Assembly (NCBI GenBank): GCA_947846985.1
Contig: CANTUZ010000003.1
Span: 58,042,096-58,106,095 of the forward strand
From: Fratercula arctica
Taxonomy: Eukaryota; Chordata; Aves; Charadriiformes; Alcidae
Length of the DNA stretch: 64,000 bases
Direction: 5' to 3'
Under the pieces are notes generated by a model. The model searched no databases and was not told the origin of the DNA. It saw only the letters and a list, made by a program, of their open reading frames with translations. Shown one piece after another: positions 60,241 to 64,000 of the stretch. The stretch's first letter is position 1. Every line of letters starts with the position of its first letter. A program made the position numbers and the translations under genes.

Positions 60241-63200
60241 GTAACACTGAAGGTCTGTTGTCTCTTCGCTTTCCTCCCGAGGGTGCATGTACTGTGTGAA
60301 GGCAGTGTGCTGCTCTGCTCATGGGAGGAGATACTCCTGTCTTGCCACAGTAATTGTTCTGGAGTTGTAATGTCTGATGATGTTGCAGTGATTCCTGTGG
60401 AAAGATGGTTGATCGGTTCTTCACCAAGAAAGATAGTAAACAAAATCCTGGCCTTGGACAGTGATAGTCATTACTGTAAATACTTTTCAGCAAGTATGGT
60501 AGAAGTCTCTGTGGTACACAAGAGAGTACTTTCTAAAGTGTTTTTGGCAAGAAAGCTGATATTGCAAAGGCTCTACAATTGTGCATCTTTTAGAGTAATG
60601 TACCCTCAGAGTTTAACTGAATTTAATTACGTTGTTATTTATATTGTGAAAGAGTCAGATAAGTCTTTGTGTTAATATACAGTCTTGTAAGTTGATGCAG
60701 TCTTGGGAATATTTTTCTTCATTAACAGTAATAAAATGTTACTATTTTTTTATCTGTGTAAAGCCAGCACAATTAGAGTAGAGTGAGCTAGATTTTAGTC
60801 AGCTTCATTTATCAAGAGAATTGTTAACTAAATTCTAGTTGTGGAATTTCTACAGCTACAAATATGCTGAATAGCTAAAATGTGCTACCTGGATAAGAAA
60901 AAACAGGATGAGTTTGCAGAGTTGCTTCATGAACAGAGGTTTTGTTTCCTTATTTTTAAGTAAGCTACTTAAGCTTACTAAAGGCTACTGTATCTGCTTT
61001 GATGTGATAGTCAAAGGAAATCCCACAATTTCAGAGGAACACTTGCTCGTATAATTGAAAAGACAGATAACAGGTTTATGCAAGCACAGAAAAAATACCT
61101 GCAGGGTCCTTGATGTTTACTACTATAGTACAATCTTAGGCTTTGTTTACTGTGACAAATAATTTAATGCAGTAGAAGCAAATGAGCACACTAAAGCTGT
61201 TGTTGCAGATGCTTCCGCATCTATAGAGCGTGAATTTGAGGGGTTTACTTCTGAGTAGGTCTTCTCTGGTTATCTAGACTATATTTTCTCCACAGAGCCT
61301 TGGTGAAAATATCTGAGGGGCGAAGTAGTTGGTTTAAACTCTTAACACCATGTTATGGGGTGGAGTTAATTTGGTGTACACGTGGACCGGAAGTTCTGGT
61401 TTAGTTTCCTCAGAAAGCAAATGTAGTTTGTACACACCAAAATCACATTGTGAACCATGCCAGTAGATGGGAACTATGGGAGAATTCATGTCAAAATAGC
61501 AAAATGTTAACAATAATAGGGCATTAGTTTCCTCTTACTTAGCTGTTAAGAGACAGTAAGCACATCATGAAGCTGTATCTTCCACTTAAGAGATCTGTTG
61601 GACAAAGAAATATCGTTAAGGTAAAACAGAAATAAGTAACGCCTTGTATTCACTATTTTGGGCCTTTATCAACCTTTAGAAGAGGAAAGGTCTCAAGTTT
61701 GTTTTTGAATACATACATAGTGTAGTGATTGTTTGAATCTAATGGTTTCATTGTGATTTAAAAAAATCTTGTCTGAAGGGCTCAGTTTCAGAAAACTGCT
61801 GTCAGAGGGATGAATGGTTTTATTTTCTGGAAACAGGCATTATATTTGGTATGGATTATTTTAAGAAGCAGCAGGATTTCAAAATATAGTGATGAGTTTA
61901 TTGATTGTCACTACAGTGACATAATTTCCTTTCACCAGATTTGGAAGGTCCTGGCCACAGCTGTTATACTATGTTTTGTGTTAAGTTAAAAAGGTGTCTG
62001 TGTATTACATCGCATTTTTTGTCTTTCAAAGTGTTTGGATTTGAGTTCTGAAGTGGGATCAATGCATTTGAAGCATTCTGTGTGCAGCAGCTAATTGTAC
62101 TTACTCCATATGCTCTTTGAGTAGGTTTGAGGCTTTGGGAACTGTATGATCATGTAACGTGGTTCTTGAGCTTTATGGGAAGGAAATCTTTTCTCATGGG
62201 TGTGTGAAGTCTGAGAGGTGTAGTTCACCAAATAGACCTGGTGTGGCTTTCTAAAACAAGCGTATTCTGCTGGCGTTCACATTTCAGGAAGAAAACCTAC
62301 ATTGCTTTTATACATTGTTCGGACTTATTGTGCAGAGCCAGGAGCCAGCTGTCGTTGCCATGACAGGAAGAAGGTTACATTTAGCCAGTCAGGACTTAGC
62401 TTTGGGCAAGGACCATACTGTACATAGTATACAGGGAAGAAAAATGTTAGATCCTAGATGACCCAGATAGCTCAATCCCAGATGGATTAGTTCAAATTCA
62501 TATAATTTTTTTTCTGTTCGCTCACTTTCTGATGTGGCACTTTGGATTATTTAAAAAGAAAATCTACAGTCAACCTGCCCTTACGTGCTGTAAAGAAATT
62601 AAATCAGAAACGGAGGAGTATTGTGAAGCCGTATTCTCACCACGCTCCAAAAAACCATAAAAAACGGATATGGAATGTGTTTATACTGAGGTACTGGAAT
62701 TCTCTTCAAACACAATAATTTCAGTCCTTGCTTGTGTAGTAGAAGAATTCCTAATATTCACAGAATTCAGATATGTGGAAAACAGATGCCAAAATTTAGA
62801 TTTGTGTTGCTGAGGAAACTAACAGATTTCTTAGGAAGACTGATTTTAGAACTTATTTTTTAGCTTTTGCCAGTGCTGTCACTGCAAATGTTTTTTCAGA
62901 ATCAAATACTGACTATATAATGTGCTGCATAGAAATGTGCAAGTTGCTATAATGGATGATGGCATTATTTTTATAGCTGGGAAGCAAAGCATGGAGAGTG
63001 GGGGGGGGGGGAAGCATCTCAGAACTATTTGGGGAAATGTGGGAAAATTATGATTTCCCCCTCCTTTCTCTTTTTTGCCCCCACCTCTTCTCAAAAAAAA
63101 AAGTTATTCTCTCTGTAGGAATAACTTGTGGGAGGAGGATGGAATTCAGGCAGGTATATTCCTTAGTGTTGCCAAAAAGGAATGCCCCTTTATGTCATAA

Positions 63201-64000
63201 AATTGTGTTATAGTTTGTAGATAAGCAACTGTGTTAAATTTAGAGTTTTCCAGAAAGAGCCATTTTGAAATAGAGCTCCCTGTATAACTGTTTTATTACT
63301 GCTGTAATTACTGTGGTGGCTCACGAGTATTTTGTGTTTTTTAAAATGGTCTTTTCCTTCAGTTTTATTAATGCTATATTTGGGGAGCAGTGGACATTCT
63401 TTACCTATTTCAGTACTGGAGTTCCCAGTAAAATGCTTTATGATTGGAAGGTAAATATATTTATTAGATATTTGAAATCATAAGAATATCTTTCTAATTG
63501 AATAACTTTCCATAAGATCTACTTGAGGAACTTAAATTTCTGTTAAACCTTTACACTTCATGAGTCTGCCTCTGTACAATCCCAGCACTCCTGTTTTTTC
63601 TCTTCTTGTGGTAAAGCACAAGTGGTCGTCATCCTGGTCTCTGCTGTCCTAATGATAAGTAACAGAATCTAAGCCATTTCCAAAGAATAAAAGTAGATGT
63701 TTATCATACCTGATATGAGTTACTTAAGACATTTAATAAAGGAAGTAGTGCTACTTTATAAATAAAATAAAACATGAACATTAAGAGAAAAAAGTTGTAT
63801 CTTTCCATTAAATTTCACCTTTATCAAATTTGGCTTTAAAAGGTAATCTAAAAATGAAAGCTTAACTGTTGTTAGATTAATACTAAATTTATTTTTAAAT
63901 TATCACCTCTTGCTACTAGACAACTCACATACCATCGTACTTATATGCATTCAACCAACCCATTTGTGTTAGCTGGCCTTTTACCTTCTTAGGAAAGCAG
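60241..64000 (+). other. ZDHHC14: Start of the next ZDHHC14 intron (continues off right edge)
   Basis: The intron begins GTAACA at 60241. I looked for the next exon, which should encode the PPPRTKE-type linker and then the zinc-binding cysteine-rich DHHC domain, and did not find it up to 64000. The stretch is AT-rich and apparently unique. It includes a G12 run at 63000-63011 followed by a pyrimidine-rich tract at about 63055-63090. An open frame of 130 codons at 60283-60675 resembles nothing I recognise. No transposon fragment was recognised here. Confidence 0.85.
63000..63011 (+). repeat. G12 homopolymer
   Basis: Twelve consecutive G residues. Long G-runs are less common in this AT-rich intron than A or T runs. 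Confidence 0.9.

Noticed and set aside
60241..64000. Search for the next ZDHHC14 exon carrying the cysteine-rich DHHC domain
   Set aside because: No reading with the expected Cys/His spacing or the DHHC motif was found, so the exon must lie beyond the right edge.

Overview
The window is AT-rich vertebrate DNA, almost all of it intron, and reads as bird (Aves). Three things point to a bird: several CR1 LINE fragments ending in the (ATTCTATGA)n-type tail, a solo LTR of the avian ERVL-like type ending in the recognisable GGTCAACCCGCCACA, and two exons that fit amniote ZDHHC14. I see no bacterial-style operons, CRISPR arrays, rRNA genes or tRNA genes.

Gene content: one protein-coding gene runs on the + strand, represented by two coding exons. 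The first (1-117, entering from off the left edge) encodes the cytoplasmic juxtamembrane stretch and transmembrane segment 1 of a DHHC palmitoyltransferase. The second (60080-60240) encodes transmembrane segment 2 and the DPG motif. The split codon GA|T rejoins in frame to give Asp-Cys-Pro-Tyr. The exons are separated by a single intron of 59,962 bp. A second intron opens at 60241 and runs off the right edge. The exons carrying the cysteine-rich DHHC catalytic domain are not in the window.

Repeats, left to right: CR1 tails at about 4.04 kb and 9.93-10.10 kb (+); an ancient CR1 at 18.6-18.8 kb (+); a 0.75-kb CR1 with remains of the reverse-transcriptase C-terminal region at 26.9-27.7 kb (+); an ancient CR1 at 28.7-28.96 kb (-); a roughly 1-kb solo LTR at 34.13-35.13 kb followed by a CA/TG-type microsatellite; CR1 copies at 36.4 kb (-) and 40.07-40.54 kb (-); and a MIR/CORE-SINE-like fragment at 45.4 kb (+). 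A minus-strand reading at 48.65-48.94 kb weakly resembles a pogo/CENP-B-type DNA-binding segment. The remainder is unique AT-rich intron with homopolymer runs and a few micro-duplications.

I found no convincing undescribed multi-gene system. The predicted ORFs in the intron are short, lack recognisable domains and look like chance or repeat-derived reading frames. The items most worth checking are the possible pogo-like fossil, the LTR with its internal minisatellite and 3' deletion, and the MIR-like fragment.
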